The notes below the pieces were generated by a model, which saw only the letters and a program-made list of their open reading frames with translations, was not told the origin of the DNA and ran no database searches. From the NCBI RefSeq assembly GCF_002303885.1, contig NZ_MRCM01000005.1, positions 186,001 through 250,000 on the forward strand: a stretch of DNA of 64,000 nt. Reading direction: 5' to 3'. The position numbers and the translations under genes are program-made. Each line of letters starts with the position of its first letter. The stretch's first letter is position 1. Positions 50,332-59,301 of this stretch are shown here, in pieces. This stretch comes from Flavobacterium sp. ACN2. GTDB taxonomy: Bacteria > Bacteroidota > Bacteroidia > Flavobacteriales > Flavobacteriaceae.

Positions 50332-52906
50332 ATACCATCAAAAAAGAGATTTTAAACAAACTCGTGAACCAAAAGGAAAAGTAGAAAAATCGGCTAACGA
50401 ATTAATTTTTGTGGTACAGAAACATGCCGCATCGCATCTTCATTACGATTTTAGGTTAGAAATGGATGGCGTTTTAAAAAGCTGGGCAGTGCCAAAAGGT
50501 CCGTCAATGGATCCTGAAGTAAAACGTCTCGCAATGATGGTAGAAGATCATCCGTATAGTTACAAGGATTTTGAAGGTACAATTCCAGAAGGAAACTATG
50601 GTGCCGGAAATGTGATTGTTTGGGATAATGGAACGTATACTTCAGATGAAAAAACAGCTTCGGACGAAAAACAATTATTAAGCGATTTAGAAAAAGGACG
50701 TTTGAGTTTTGTTTTAAAAGGAAAAAAACTCAAAGGCGAATTTTCGTTGGTTAAACTTCATGGCAAACAAGAAAATGCTTGGCTTTTAATCAAGAAAAAT
50801 GATAAATATGCTTCTACTGAAGATATTTTAGAAAAAAATAAATCGGTTATTTCTAAAAGAAGTTTGGAACAGCTGATAGAAAAATCTGAAAAACTGGCTT
50901 CAAAAACAGAAGAAAAAACAGTTGAGAAAAAAACAGCAAAAAAAAAGTCTAATCCGAAAGTTAAAATAGCTGAGTTTATAAAACCCATGCTTGCCAGTGT
51001 GAGCGAAAAGCCATTTGATGATGACGAATGGGTTTTCGAAAATAAATACGATGGCTACAGGACGATTGCCGTTATTAATGATCAGCAGGTAGATTTATTC
51101 AGCAGAAATCAGCTTTCATTTACTGATAATTTCAAACCAATCGCCGAAGAATTACAACAAATAGATCATAACGTAGTTTTGGATGGCGAAGTTGTGGTGG
51201 AAAATGATGCAGGAAAAGCCGATTTCCAACTGCTTCAAAATTACATGAAAACCGGAATTGGGAATCTCAAATATTACGTCTTTGATTTATTGAATTTGGA
51301 TGGAAATCTGATTACCGAATTATCGCTTTTGGAACGAAAAGAACTGCTGAAAATTCTCTTCAATAAATATCCTTTTTCGAATGTTTTTTATTCTGAACAT
51401 ACCGTTGGCGAAGGAATAAAACAATTTGAGAAAGCAGTTAAAAATAAAACGGAAGGTATACTTGCCAAAAGAGCCGATAGCACTTATGCTGCAAACAGAA
51501 GAAGTACAAACTGGCTCAAAATAAAAACAGCAAATGAAGAAGAAGCCATAATTATTGGAATCACCGAACCTAAAAATTCGAGAAAGTATTTTGGCGCGCT
51601 TCTTCTAGGTCAATATCATGGTAAAAAACTGCAATATATTGGCAAATGCGGAACGGGTTTTACAGAAGCTGTGCTGAAAGATTTATACACTCAACTCGAG
51701 CCTTACTTTTTAGAAAAATCTCCGCTTGACGAAAAAATCTCTTTGCGCGATCCCATTCAATGGTTGAAACCAAAAGTGGTATGTCAGGTAAAATTTTCCG
51801 AATGGACGCAGGATCAGCATTTGCGACATCCTGTTTATCTTGGATTAAGGGTTGATAAAAAAGCTGAGGAAGTGAATTTTAATGGTAATGAAAATGGCAA
51901 TGACAATGGCAAAATCAATTTGGAAAACGATGTTAATGGGAGTTCTAATTTAATTGAAATGGAAAAATCAAATAAACACAAAACTGAGAATGATTACGAT
52001 TTAAAAATTGGTAAAACTACCTTACATCTTACCAATCAGAATAAAATTTATTTTCCAAAAGATGGAATTACAAAAGGTGATATTGTGCAATATTATAATG
52101 AAGTTTCAGAACTGATTTTACCGTATTTAAAAGATCGTCCAGAATCGATGAACCGTTTCCCGAACGGAATTGATTCTCCTAGTTTTTATCAGAAAGATGT
52201 CGATGTCGATAAAATTCCGAAATGGCTTAAAACCAAGAAGATCTTCTCAGAATCCAACAATGCCAACATTGATTATCTTATTTGCAATAATAAAGAAACA
52301 CTACTTTATATGGCCAATTTAGGCTGTATCGAAATGAATCCCTGGAATTCGACCATAAAACATATTCAGAATCCAGATTGGCTCGTAATTGATTTAGATC
52401 CCGCAAAAGACGACTTTAAACTAGTGGTTCAAACTGCTTTGGTTGTAAAAGAAGTTTTAGACGAATTGGAAACCGAATGTTTGTGCAAAACTTCGGGCGC
52501 TTCTGGGCTTCATATTTACATTCCGCTTGGCGCGCAATACGATTATGATTCGATTAAAATTCTAGCCGAATTAATTGCCAAAGAGGTACATTCCAGACTG
52601 CCTGATATTACCTCGATTGACAGAAGCATAAAAAAAAGGAAAAATAAACTGTACATCGATTTTTTACAAAACCGACGCGGACAAACTTTGGCAGCGCCGT
52701 ATTCTGTTCGTCCAAAACCTGGCGCAACAGTTTCTACGCCTTTAGAATGGAGTGAGGTAAATGATAAACTGCATCCGTCGCAATTTACCATCAAAAATGT
52801 ATTAAGTCGTTTTGAGAAAAAAGGCGATTTATGGAAACCTGTTTTATCGAAAGGCGCCAACATTAAAAAGATTATTCACAAACTAGAAAATAGCCAAAAG
52901 GCTTAA
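50318..52906 (+). CDS. ligD: ATP-dependent DNA ligase LigD (PE-ligase-polymerase)
   Basis: An 862-residue three-domain NHEJ enzyme. Phosphoesterase domain, residues about 1-165 ([59 protein letters not shown]); ligase domain from about 215 with the adenylated lysine K243 in [20 protein letters not shown] and TEGILAKR; then a polymerase/primase domain from about 565 ([31 protein letters not shown] with the metal-binding Asp pair, [13 protein letters not shown]). The order PE-LIG-POL differs from mycobacterial POL-PE-LIG. An Asn/Gly-rich linker ([11 protein letters not shown]) joins ligase and polymerase. It converges on ku. Confidence 0.96.
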   Translation: MSLSKYHQKRDFKQTREPKGKVEKSANELIFVVQKHAASHLHYDFRLEMDGVLKSWAVPKGPSMDPEVKRLAMMVEDHPYSYKDFEGTIPEGNYGAGNVIVWDNGTYTSDEKTASDEKQLLSDLEKGRLSFVLKGKKLKGEFSLVKLHGKQENAWLLIKKNDKYASTEDILEKNKSVISKRSLEQLIEKSEKLASKTEEKTVEKKTAKKKSNPKVKIAEFIKPMLASVSEKPFDDDEWVFENKYDGYRTIAVINDQQVDLFSRNQLSFTDNFKPIAEELQQIDHNVVLDGEVVVENDAGKADFQLLQNYMKTGIGNLKYYVFDLLNLDGNLITELSLLERKELLKILFNKYPFSNVFYSEHTVGEGIKQFEKAVKNKTEGILAKRADSTYAANRRSTNWLKIKTANEEEAIIIGITEPKNSRKYFGALLLGQYHGKKLQYIGKCGTGFTEAVLKDLYTQLEPYFLEKSPLDEKISLRDPIQWLKPKVVCQVKFSEWTQDQHLRHPVYLGLRVDKKAEEVNFNGNENGNDNGKINLENDVNGSSNLIEMEKSNKHKTENDYDLKIGKTTLHLTNQNKIYFPKDGITKGDIVQYYNEVSELILPYLKDRPESMNRFPNGIDSPSFYQKDVDVDKIPKWLKTKKIFSESNNANIDYLICNNKETLLYMANLGCIEMNPWNSTIKHIQNPDWLVIDLDPAKDDFKLVVQTALVVKEVLDELETECLCKTSGASGLHIYIPLGAQYDYDSIKILAELIAKEVHSRLPDITSIDRSIKKRKNKLYIDFLQNRRGQTLAAPYSVRPKPGATVSTPLEWSEVNDKLHPSQFTIKNVLSRFEKKGDLWKPVLSKGANIKKIIHKLENSQKA

Positions 52907-53682
52907 GAAGATTTTTTCTTTTTGTTTTCGAGACTGGCTTTCAGCATTTCCATTAAATCGTCGCTTTGTTTGTGCACGACTTTTAGTTTTGGAGCCGCTT
53001 TCTGTGGTTTTCCTTTGGCTTTCTTTTTAATGATATCCAAAAGCTTAGCGGTATATTCATCTTTAAAGCCAGAAATATCAAATTTCTCCGTTAGCTGATC
53101 GATTAGTTTTTCGGCCATGTCCATTTCTTTTGTCGCTTTTTTAGACATTGGAGGCAATTTTAATTCTGCTGTACTTCGAATCTCTTGTTCAAATCGAATT
53201 CTGTTTAAAACAATGACATTTTTATACGGTTTTAAAATCGCTAGACTTTCTTTATTTCGCAGTACAAATCTTGTAACACCTACTTTTCCTGAAGCTTCGA
53301 GCGCATCGCGAAGTAACCCGTAGGCATTCATGGCGCCTTTATCGGGTTCGAGATAATAGGGCTGTTCGTAATAAATACTTTGGATTTCTTTTTCGAAAGC
53401 AAAACTTTCAATATCGATTGTTTTGGTTTTAATAGCGTCTGCAGCTTCAAAATCAGAATCTTCCAAAACAATATATTTACCTTCCAGATTATATCCCTTT
53501 ACAATATTGGCAAAATCTACTTCTTTACCCGTATTTTCGTTAACACGTTTAAACTTGATATTAGCGTGATCTTTTGCGTCAAGCATATCCATATCCAGAC
53601 TGCTTTCCTGCACCGCCGAAAACATTTTTATTGGAATATTAATTAACCCAAAACTTACCGAACCTGTCCAAATCGATCTCAT
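52903..53682 (-). CDS. ku: Ku DNA end-binding protein
   Basis: A 259-residue bacterial Ku homologue: [20 protein letters not shown] at the N-terminus, [60 protein letters not shown] and a lysine-rich tail ([17 protein letters not shown]) typical for DNA and LigD contact. It binds double-strand ends as a homodimer and recruits LigD. Its stop overlaps that of ligD on the opposite strand: both TAA codons come from one TTAA at 52903-52906. This tail-to-tail layout leaves no room for a terminator between them. Confidence 0.96.
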   Translation of the reverse strand: MRSIWTGSVSFGLINIPIKMFSAVQESSLDMDMLDAKDHANIKFKRVNENTGKEVDFANIVKGYNLEGKYIVLEDSDFEAADAIKTKTIDIESFAFEKEIQSIYYEQPYYLEPDKGAMNAYGLLRDALEASGKVGVTRFVLRNKESLAILKPYKNVIVLNRIRFEQEIRSTAELKLPPMSKKATKEMDMAEKLIDQLTEKFDISGFKDEYTAKLLDIIKKKAKGKPQKAAPKLKVVHKQSDDLMEMLKASLENKKKKSS

Positions 53683-53821
53683 GGCTTTTGCTTTAAAAAT
53701 TGAACTCTAATTTAATTCAATAAAAAAACGTAAGCATTACAAAATCAACAGATTGTTTTATATAATTGTTAATGGTAAATGGTGAATTGTGAATTGTGAA
53801 TTGTGAAATACCATCGTGGTT

Positions 53822-53877
53822 CCCGTGGTTGAAACCACGGGCTATGTTTGAATATATGTGCGTATATAACAAAAAAA
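53822..53877. repeat. CCCGTGG-hairpin repeat (copy 2)
   Basis: CCCGTGGTT and AACCACGGG surround GA, followed by GCTATGTTTGAATATA and TGCGTATATAAC, paralleling 49430-49481. Ahead of it (53765-53812) lie AATTGTGAATTGT words like those at 900. Confidence 0.65.
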
Positions 53878-53930
53878 AAATGAGTTATGAATTATAAGTT
53901 AGGCAACACTCCTAACTTATAACTCATAAC
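53871..53930 (-). terminator. Terminator of the metNIQ operon
   Basis: Minus-strand arms 53930-53911 and 53903-53884 (CCTAACTTATAACTCATAAC against its complement) pair over 20 bp with one exception, loop of 7, followed by ten T (the A-run at 53871-53880). It begins 24 bp after metQ. Confidence 0.85.
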
Positions 53931-53953
53931 TTTTAACTTTTAACTTAAAAAAA

Positions 53954-54766
53954 TTACCAGCCTTTAACTGCTCCTCCTTTAAATTCTTGTTCAGCAGCTT
54001 TTTCTACTTCTGGAGATTGAAAAGCCTGTAAAAACTGTTTTACTTTTTCTTCGTTTTTATTGTCTTCGCGGCTTACCACCAAATTTACATAAGGAGAATC
54101 TTTGTCTTCAACAAACAAAGCATCACGAGATGGAACCAATCCTGCTGCAGAAGCAAAAGTATTGTTGATGATCGCAATAGACACATTCTGGTCGTCTAAA
54201 GCACGAGGCAATTGAGGTGCTTCTAATTCTAAGATTTTTAAGTTTTTAGGATTGCCAACAATGTCTGTTACTTTTGGCAATAAACCAACACCATCTTTCA
54301 ACTTCAATAATCCGTTTTTTTGTAGAAGCAATAACGAACGTCCTCCGTTTGTTGGATCATTTGGGATAATAATTGTGCTTTCGTTTTTCAATTCAGAAAG
54401 GCTTTTTATTTTTTTAGAATACCCAGCAATCGGATACACGAATGTATTCCCGATAATGGCTAATTTGTAACCTCTTTGTTTCGATTGCTCATCTAAATAC
54501 GGTTTGTGCTGAAATGCATTCGCATCGATATCACCCTGGCTCAAAGCTTCGTTTGGAATCACGTAATCGTTGAAAGAAACTAGTTCTACTTCCAATCCAT
54601 ATTTTTCTTTAGCTACTTTTTTAGCCGCTTCCGCCACTTTTAGTTCTGGACCAGAAGCCACACCTACTTTTATAAAATGAGGATCGTTATTTTTTTTGTT
54701 TCCGCAATTGGATAAAACAAGCGCCAAAGCCAAAACTCCAGCCGTTTTTAAAATATTAAGTTTCAT
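53954..54766 (-). CDS. metQ: MetQ/NlpA-family D/L-methionine-binding lipoprotein
   Basis: A 270-residue substrate-binding lipoprotein. Signal VLALALVLSNC places the lipid cysteine at residue 22. NlpA-type motifs: FIKVGVASGPELKVAEAAKK, YGLEVELVSFNDYVIPNEAL, GDIDANAFQHKPYLDEQSKQ, IIIPNDPTNGGRSLLLLQ and the end EQEFKGGAVKGW. It delivers methionine to the MetNI permease. Third gene of metN-metI-metQ, 45 bp after metI, and closed by a strong terminator. Confidence 0.94.
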   Translation of the reverse strand: MKLNILKTAGVLALALVLSNCGNKKNNDPHFIKVGVASGPELKVAEAAKKVAKEKYGLEVELVSFNDYVIPNEALSQGDIDANAFQHKPYLDEQSKQRGYKLAIIGNTFVYPIAGYSKKIKSLSELKNESTIIIPNDPTNGGRSLLLLQKNGLLKLKDGVGLLPKVTDIVGNPKNLKILELEAPQLPRALDDQNVSIAIINNTFASAAGLVPSRDALFVEDKDSPYVNLVVSREDNKNEEKVKQFLQAFQSPEVEKAAEQEFKGGAVKGW

Positions 54767-54811
54767 ATATTTCTAATTGTAAATTGTTAATTATAAATTA
54801 TTAATTGAGGA

Positions 54812-55465
54812 TTATCTATGATCGAATCGTTTTGATAATCTGTCTCCAGCAAACTGAATTACGAATACCAGAATAACCAATAAAGCCAAAACCGAGTTCA
54901 TTGTTACGGCATCATAACCAATATATCCGTATTGATACCCAACTTGTCCTAAACCACCTGCTCCAACAGCTCCTCCCATTGCAGAATATCCAACAAGAGT
55001 AATTAAAGTTATTGATGCTGCATTGATTAAAGAAGGCAAAGCTTCTGGCAATAATACTTTGTACACAATTTGTAAAGGAGTTGCACCCAATGCTCTCGCT
55101 GCTTCGATTAATCCCGACGGTAAGCCTAGCAAACTATTTTCTACCAAACGGGCAATAAACGGTGCTGCACCAATACTTAATGGAACCAAAGCGGCACTCA
55201 CACCAATAGAAGTCCCAACAATAGCGCGTGTAAACGGAATCATCCAAACGATTAAAATAATGAATGGAATAGAACGAAAAACGTTTACCACAACTGATAA
55301 TGTTCTGTTTAAAACCGGCTGTTCCAGAATCTGGTTTTTACGAGTTAAGAATAATAAAATTCCTGTTGGAAGTCCTAACAAAAACCCGAAAAAGCCCGAT
55401 ACAAAAGTCATAACAATGGTTTCCCATGTTCCTTTTAACAATAAATCTATAAGAGAATCAGACAT
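54812..55465 (-). CDS. metI: MetI methionine ABC-transporter permease
   Basis: A 217-residue inner-membrane permease with five helices ([94 protein letters not shown]). The coupling EAA-type loop [20 protein letters not shown] is clear. It overlaps the end of metN by 8 bp. Together with MetN and MetQ it imports methionine and related compounds. Confidence 0.95.
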   Translation of the reverse strand: MSDSLIDLLLKGTWETIVMTFVSGFFGFLLGLPTGILLFLTRKNQILEQPVLNRTLSVVVNVFRSIPFIILIVWMIPFTRAIVGTSIGVSAALVPLSIGAAPFIARLVENSLLGLPSGLIEAARALGATPLQIVYKVLLPEALPSLINAASITLITLVGYSAMGGAVGAGGLGQVGYQYGYIGYDAVTMNSVLALLVILVFVIQFAGDRLSKRFDHR

Positions 55466-56489
55466 AACCTATAATTTCTGTTTTAATATGTTTTGAATTA
55501 AAATATTGAATTGCAGCGTTGTAATTTTCGCGTTTCCCTGAAAGTTCAATCAGCATTACACCAAAATTCACTTCGCCAGCCTGATCCATTTGCGCGCTAA
55601 CGATTTTAAAATCGGTATCAAAAAGTCTTGAAACTTCTGAGATAACAGGTTCGTTAACTGATTTTCCTGTCATTTCCAGTTTCAATAACGGATTCAGATT
55701 TCCGTTGTCTTCTTTCTGCAATTTTTCCTGATAAACAGACGGAACTTCGATATGAAGCGAAGAAGAAATAAATTCTCTTGTTAGTTCATGTTTTGGGTCT
55801 GCAAAGATTTCGCCCACACTTCCCTGCTCAATTAATTTTCCGTGACTGATTACCGCTACTTCATCGCAAATTGATTTCACCACTTCCATTTGGTGTGTGA
55901 TCAGCAGGACCGTAATGTTAAGACGTTTGTTAATGTCTTTCAGTAAATTTAAAATCGATCTCGTTGTTGCAGGATCCAATGCACTTGTCGCTTCATCGCA
56001 CAGTAAAACTTTCGGATTATTGGCCAAAGTTCTTGCAATGGCAACTCTTTGTTTTTGTCCTCCCGAAAGACTTGCTGGATAATCATTGGCTTTTTCGGCC
56101 AATCCGACTAATTGCAATAATTCTAAAACGCGAGTTTTGATTTCGGTTTTTGGCGTTCCAGCCAATTCTAGCGGAAAAGCCACATTTTCGAAAACCGTTC
56201 TCGAAGAAAGTAAATTGAAATGTTGAAAAATCATTCCGATTTGTCTTCTTTCAATCGCCAATTCAGCATTTGACAACTGCATCAAAGCTTTTCCGTCAAC
56301 GATAATTTCGCCAGAAGTTGGTCTTTCCAACAAATTCACGCAGCGAATCAAAGTACTTTTTCCTGCTCCGGAAGTTCCAATTACACCAAAAATTTTCCCC
56401 TGAGGAACCCTTAGAGAGACATCAGACAAAGCAGCTACAATTCTGTCTTTCTGATGAAAAGTTTTGGTTACATTTTTTAATTCAATCAT
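55458..56489 (-). CDS. metN: MetN methionine ABC-transporter ATPase
   Basis: A 343-residue ABC ATPase. Walker [11 protein letters not shown]-loop [17 protein letters not shown], signature [16 protein letters not shown], Walker [13 protein letters not shown] and H-loop LLITHQMEV are all there. The C-terminal 90 residues form the NIL domain ([20 protein letters not shown]), the methionine sensor that mediates trans-inhibition in E. coli MetNI. It is the first structural gene of the operon; upstream a terminator hairpin and a Met/Cys-rich leader ORF indicate attenuation. Confidence 0.96.
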   Translation of the reverse strand: MIELKNVTKTFHQKDRIVAALSDVSLRVPQGKIFGVIGTSGAGKSTLIRCVNLLERPTSGEIIVDGKALMQLSNAELAIERRQIGMIFQHFNLLSSRTVFENVAFPLELAGTPKTEIKTRVLELLQLVGLAEKANDYPASLSGGQKQRVAIARTLANNPKVLLCDEATSALDPATTRSILNLLKDINKRLNITVLLITHQMEVVKSICDEVAVISHGKLIEQGSVGEIFADPKHELTREFISSSLHIEVPSVYQEKLQKEDNGNLNPLLKLEMTGKSVNEPVISEVSRLFDTDFKIVSAQMDQAGEVNFGVMLIELSGKRENYNAAIQYFNSKHIKTEIIGYV

Positions 56490-56501
56490 TCTTTACAGTT
56501 T

Positions 56502-56539
56502 AAAAAACAAAAAAGCCTTCCATTAATTAGTTGAAAGGC
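56502..56539 (-). terminator. Leader terminator (attenuator) of metNIQ
   Basis: Minus strand: GCCTTTC (56539-56533) and GGAAGGC (56521-56515) pair around AACTAATTAAT, with one irregular position, followed by TTTTTTGTTTTTTA. It stands between the leader ORF and metN, 13 bp ahead of the metN ATG, so transcription must pass it to reach the operon. Confidence 0.8.
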
Positions 56540-56570
56540 GTTTTCGAAATAAATTTTATCATTTTATATA

Positions 56571-56660
56571 TTAAGCCAGATCAATAAACACCATAACAGC
56601 ACCACAGCACATCATACTGCGACGATAATAATTATTCATTTTCTGGTTCTGTTTCTTCAT
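56571..56660 (-). CDS. 29-residue Met/Cys-rich leader peptide of metNIQ
   Basis: A short ORF starts with ATG at 56660 and ends in TAA at 56571. It reads MKKQNQKMNNYYRRS, then MMCCGAV, then MVFIDLA: five methionines and two cysteines among 29 residues, including four sulfur-residue codons in a row (ATG ATG TGC TGT, codons 16-19). A minus-strand -7 element ends 8 nt before the ATG. The stop is 31 nt before the terminator stem. GGCTT in the last codons could pair with AACGCC at the foot of the terminator, offering an antiterminator when the ribosome stalls upstream. Role as an attenuation leader is inferred; expression is not shown. Confidence 0.75.
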   Translation of the reverse strand: MKKQNQKMNNYYRRSMMCCGAVMVFIDLA

Positions 56661-56668
56661 AGCGAGTG

Positions 56669-56676
56669 CAAATTTA
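56669..56676 (-). promoter_or_regulatory. -7 element of the metNIQ leader transcript
   Basis: Minus-strand TAAATTTG fits TAnnTTTG. The start site would fall within about 0-5 nt of the leader ATG, making the leader mRNA nearly leaderless. No well-spaced TTG is evident. Confidence 0.55.
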
Positions 56677-56752
56677 AATAGTTATTTTCAATTTTAAGCT
56701 ATAAATTGTTAAAACTTTTATTAACCTATCAATTTAGTAGGTTATTTTTTTG

Positions 56753-56905
56753 AAATTCCAATATTTGAAATTCCAAATTCCAATCTTGAGAATCGAAATT
56801 TTATTTCAATTCAAAAAAAATCCAAATTCCAATTTGCCCGAGACTTCGGAATTGGAATTTGGAATTTTTATTCTTTGGAATTTCAAATTTCAAATATTGG
56901 AATTT
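56753..56905. repeat. Nested inverted repeat of AATTCCAAA words
   Basis: Outer arms 56753-56772 (AAATTCCAATATTTGAAATT) and 56886-56905 are perfect 20-bp complements. An inner pair CCAAATTCCAATT and AATTGGAATTTGG brackets TGCCCGAGACTTCGG. The element lies directly behind the propeller-lipoprotein gene and likely ends its transcript. It uses the same words as 2972-3180. Confidence 0.75.
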
Positions 56906-56913
56906 AAAAAAAA

Positions 56914-57918
56914 CTAGTTGTTTTGTTCCGCAATTACTGACTTATTCAACTTTATTATTCTGATTTTTTTATTGGTATTATCAGATAAGAAAATACGATC
57001 GTCAAGTTGTGCTGTTCCAACAATAGTTCCAAAAGCATTTTGCCCTAAAATATCAGAAACGCTTAAAGCTGCTTTATAATTCTTTTTAATGAACTCTTCT
57101 TTTGGATATAATTTTAAATAAGATGCACTTCCAACATTTTCTGAAGTAACTGCCCAATCTTTGCTAAAAGATACTGCAATTGGCTTAACGTCTACAAATT
57201 GCACTTTTTCTGGCTCGATAGGAGTTGTTAACGAAGCTGCAGCGTTGGCTTTAATATTGGCAATATTATAATATAAATAGCTTTTGGCATCTCTTCCTCC
57301 TACAACCAAATTTCCATCATAAACATCCAATGAATATATTTCTGTATATCCGTTTAAAGTATTCAATTTGGCAATAGGCTTTAAATTCCAATCGCTTGTT
57401 TCTGTAATTTGAGTAGCGTCAAGAACTTTTATGCTCTTTTCTTTTTCTTTTACAAACACCAATCCGTCTTTTGCTACAACGCCAAAAACGTGCACAAAAG
57501 TCTGCCACCACTGGCCATTTCCAACAGTACTAATTCCAGCATTTGTAATCTCATCAAAAACAAATAATCTCGATTCTGTACTACCAACGTAAATACGGCC
57601 AGCATCAACAGAAACCGATGTTAAACTTGTTAGCGCAATAGTTGTGTTTCCTTTTTTATATTCTTTTATTGTTTTAATATGTTCTAAAGTCAGAGCATTA
57701 AAAATCTCTAATACATTTCCGTTAATCACATACAATTTTTCATTTGCAATAGTAATTCCTTTTGGATCAAATGCTTCTGTGCTTCCTGGAATATTTTCGT
57801 TTGTAATAGAAGCTTCATCAGTCGGATAATAATAGGTATAATCTTTAGATGCTGGATCGTCTTTACTGCAACTTGTAAACAAACAAATTGCTAAAATTAG
57901 GGGCAGAATATGTTTCAT
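56914..57918 (-). CDS. Lipoprotein with beta-propeller-like repeats, unknown function
   Basis: About 334 residues from MKHILPLILAICLFTSCSKDD, a lipoprotein signal with cysteine at residue 17; an earlier ATG at 57942 would overlap the upstream gene and add only eight residues. The mature protein has recurring strand patterns with Asp/Gly turns: KGITIANEKLYVINGNVLEIF, SVSVDAGRIYVGSTESRLFVF, VVAKDGLVFVKEKEKSIKVL, SLDVYDGNLVVGGRDAKSYL. This suggests a beta-propeller. It follows the metzincin-like lipoprotein gene by 14 bp and is likely its partner. I know no named family with certainty. Confidence 0.75.
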   Translation of the reverse strand: MKHILPLILAICLFTSCSKDDPASKDYTYYYPTDEASITNENIPGSTEAFDPKGITIANEKLYVINGNVLEIFNALTLEHIKTIKEYKKGNTTIALTSLTSVSVDAGRIYVGSTESRLFVFDEITNAGISTVGNGQWWQTFVHVFGVVAKDGLVFVKEKEKSIKVLDATQITETSDWNLKPIAKLNTLNGYTEIYSLDVYDGNLVVGGRDAKSYLYYNIANIKANAAASLTTPIEPEKVQFVDVKPIAVSFSKDWAVTSENVGSASYLKLYPKEEFIKKNYKAALSVSDILGQNAFGTIVGTAQLDDRIFLSDNTNKKIRIIKLNKSVIAEQNN

Positions 57919-57932
57919 GTGTAGTTTATGTT

Positions 57933-59147
57933 TTAGTTCCATTTTCCTTCGCCTTTATATTTTAGCAAAAATGGATTTTTAGGATTAACAGTAAATACTG
58001 GTTTCTTGTAAGTTCCTTTTACGTAAGCTGTTTTTGAATACGTTTTTAAAACGTCTGGATCTGTAAACGGAAGATCATTTAAATAAATTAAGTATTTATA
58101 AAAATGAGTAAGCATTTCCTGCTGGCCTCCGCCTTCGCCGCTATTCGCCAAATTACTGCTGTGGTTAAAACCAATATGATGCGAATATTCGTGAGACCAA
58201 ACCGACATTTCTCCAACCCAATGTCCGGTTACATAACCCGATTCCCATTGCGATGCCAGATTTCCTCCGCCCCAAGCAGAATCTCCTCCAACCATTGCCA
58301 GCCACACGGTTCTTTTATCTAGATAATTCCAGTATATTTTTTCGATTTCTTCTTTAGAATAATAATCGTAAACACCCTCTACATCATCAGCATTTCCGTG
58401 CCAGTTTAAAGCGCCGTTTATAGCTGTTCCTGCTGTCGCTGCCTGTTCTTGTTTGTATTTGTCAAAATTGGTAAAAGTGTCATAATACATAGGATGGCTT
58501 AAGGCATAAGAATAATTAATAATCATGGTAATTGCTTCTTTTGCCAATGCAGGATTCATCGGAAGAAATTTACCCAGTTCATTAATATGGTATCCGTCAT
58601 GAAACTGAACTAAATGATTTGATTTTATTTTTTTGAATTTTTTAAACAAAGGATCATCTGATTCTACAGAAAATTCGATCGCTCCAGATGAAAATCCTTC
58701 AATTTTATCGATCGTTACTGTGTTTCCTGTTTCTAACAGATAATCGTTTTTTTGCTCTGTCAAAGGAATTTTATGAAAAGAACGGTGAAAAGCAGGAACT
58801 TTTGAAAAACTATAAAGCAAAAACTTTTTATCGTAATTAGGCAATTTTGCATACACTTTTACGTCTGTTAATCCAACTGGAGAATAAAGCGAAATTTGTA
58901 CAGAATCTTTTCCTTTTTGAATAATTTGAAACGGTTCGTTTACTCTAAACCAACGATCTGTTTTGTCATACATTTTTGAAGGACTTTCGTCATCTTCAAA
59001 CATGGTCATTGGTTTATTTTCTGCTGGTAAAGCCGAAGCATCTATGCTTGCTAGGTAATTTGGCTTGTAGTTTTCGCCATCGTCACTACATCCAAAAATA
59101 ATACTTGCCAATAGGGCAAATACAAAAAAGTGAGTGTTTTTTCTCAT
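57933..59147 (-). CDS. Metzincin-like zinc metalloprotease lipoprotein
   Basis: A 404-residue lipoprotein. Signal FFVFALLASIIFGCSDDGEN with cysteine at residue 20. The key motif is HEYSHHIGFNH, an HExxHxxGxxH zinc-binding signature of metzincins, at about residue 315, preceded by GGNLASQWESGYVTGHW. The N-terminal 190 residues resemble a M60-like or lipoprotein attachment module (RWFRVNEPFQIIQKGKDSVQ, DVKVYAKLPNYDKKFLLYS). A full Bacteroidota promoter stands upstream. Substrate unknown: surface proteins, glycoproteins or mucin-like material are possible. The next gene, a propeller-type lipoprotein, is in the same operon. Confidence 0.82.
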   Translation of the reverse strand: MRKNTHFFVFALLASIIFGCSDDGENYKPNYLASIDASALPAENKPMTMFEDDESPSKMYDKTDRWFRVNEPFQIIQKGKDSVQISLYSPVGLTDVKVYAKLPNYDKKFLLYSFSKVPAFHRSFHKIPLTEQKNDYLLETGNTVTIDKIEGFSSGAIEFSVESDDPLFKKFKKIKSNHLVQFHDGYHINELGKFLPMNPALAKEAITMIINYSYALSHPMYYDTFTNFDKYKQEQAATAGTAINGALNWHGNADDVEGVYDYYSKEEIEKIYWNYLDKRTVWLAMVGGDSAWGGGNLASQWESGYVTGHWVGEMSVWSHEYSHHIGFNHSSNLANSGEGGGQQEMLTHFYKYLIYLNDLPFTDPDVLKTYSKTAYVKGTYKKPVFTVNPKNPFLLKYKGEGKWN

Positions 59148-59181
59148 CAGTAAGTAAGTAGGTTTGGGGTTAAATATGGTG

Positions 59182-59211
59182 CAAAACTATCAATATACTT
59201 CGTATAAGCAA
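59182..59211 (-). promoter_or_regulatory. Promoter of the metalloprotease operon
   Basis: Minus-strand TTG (59211-59209), 19 bp, TAGTTTTG (59189-59182): full consensus, about 35 bp before the start codon at 59147. Confidence 0.75.
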
Positions 59212-59301
59212 GTTAAATGCAAGAAAAATATGAATATAAAATATACTAAAAGTAAGTTTTTATAAACACCTACTATACTTAAAGGTCAGGTTTTAAAGTT
59301 T

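Noticed and set aside
55023-55496. Plus-strand frame of 157 codons
   Set aside because: Antisense to metI and the metN end, both well supported.
56490-56700. A riboswitch (SAM type) ahead of metN
   Set aside because: None of the S-box landmarks seen at 12449-12545 is present; the leader is better explained by a short Met/Cys-rich ORF and terminator.
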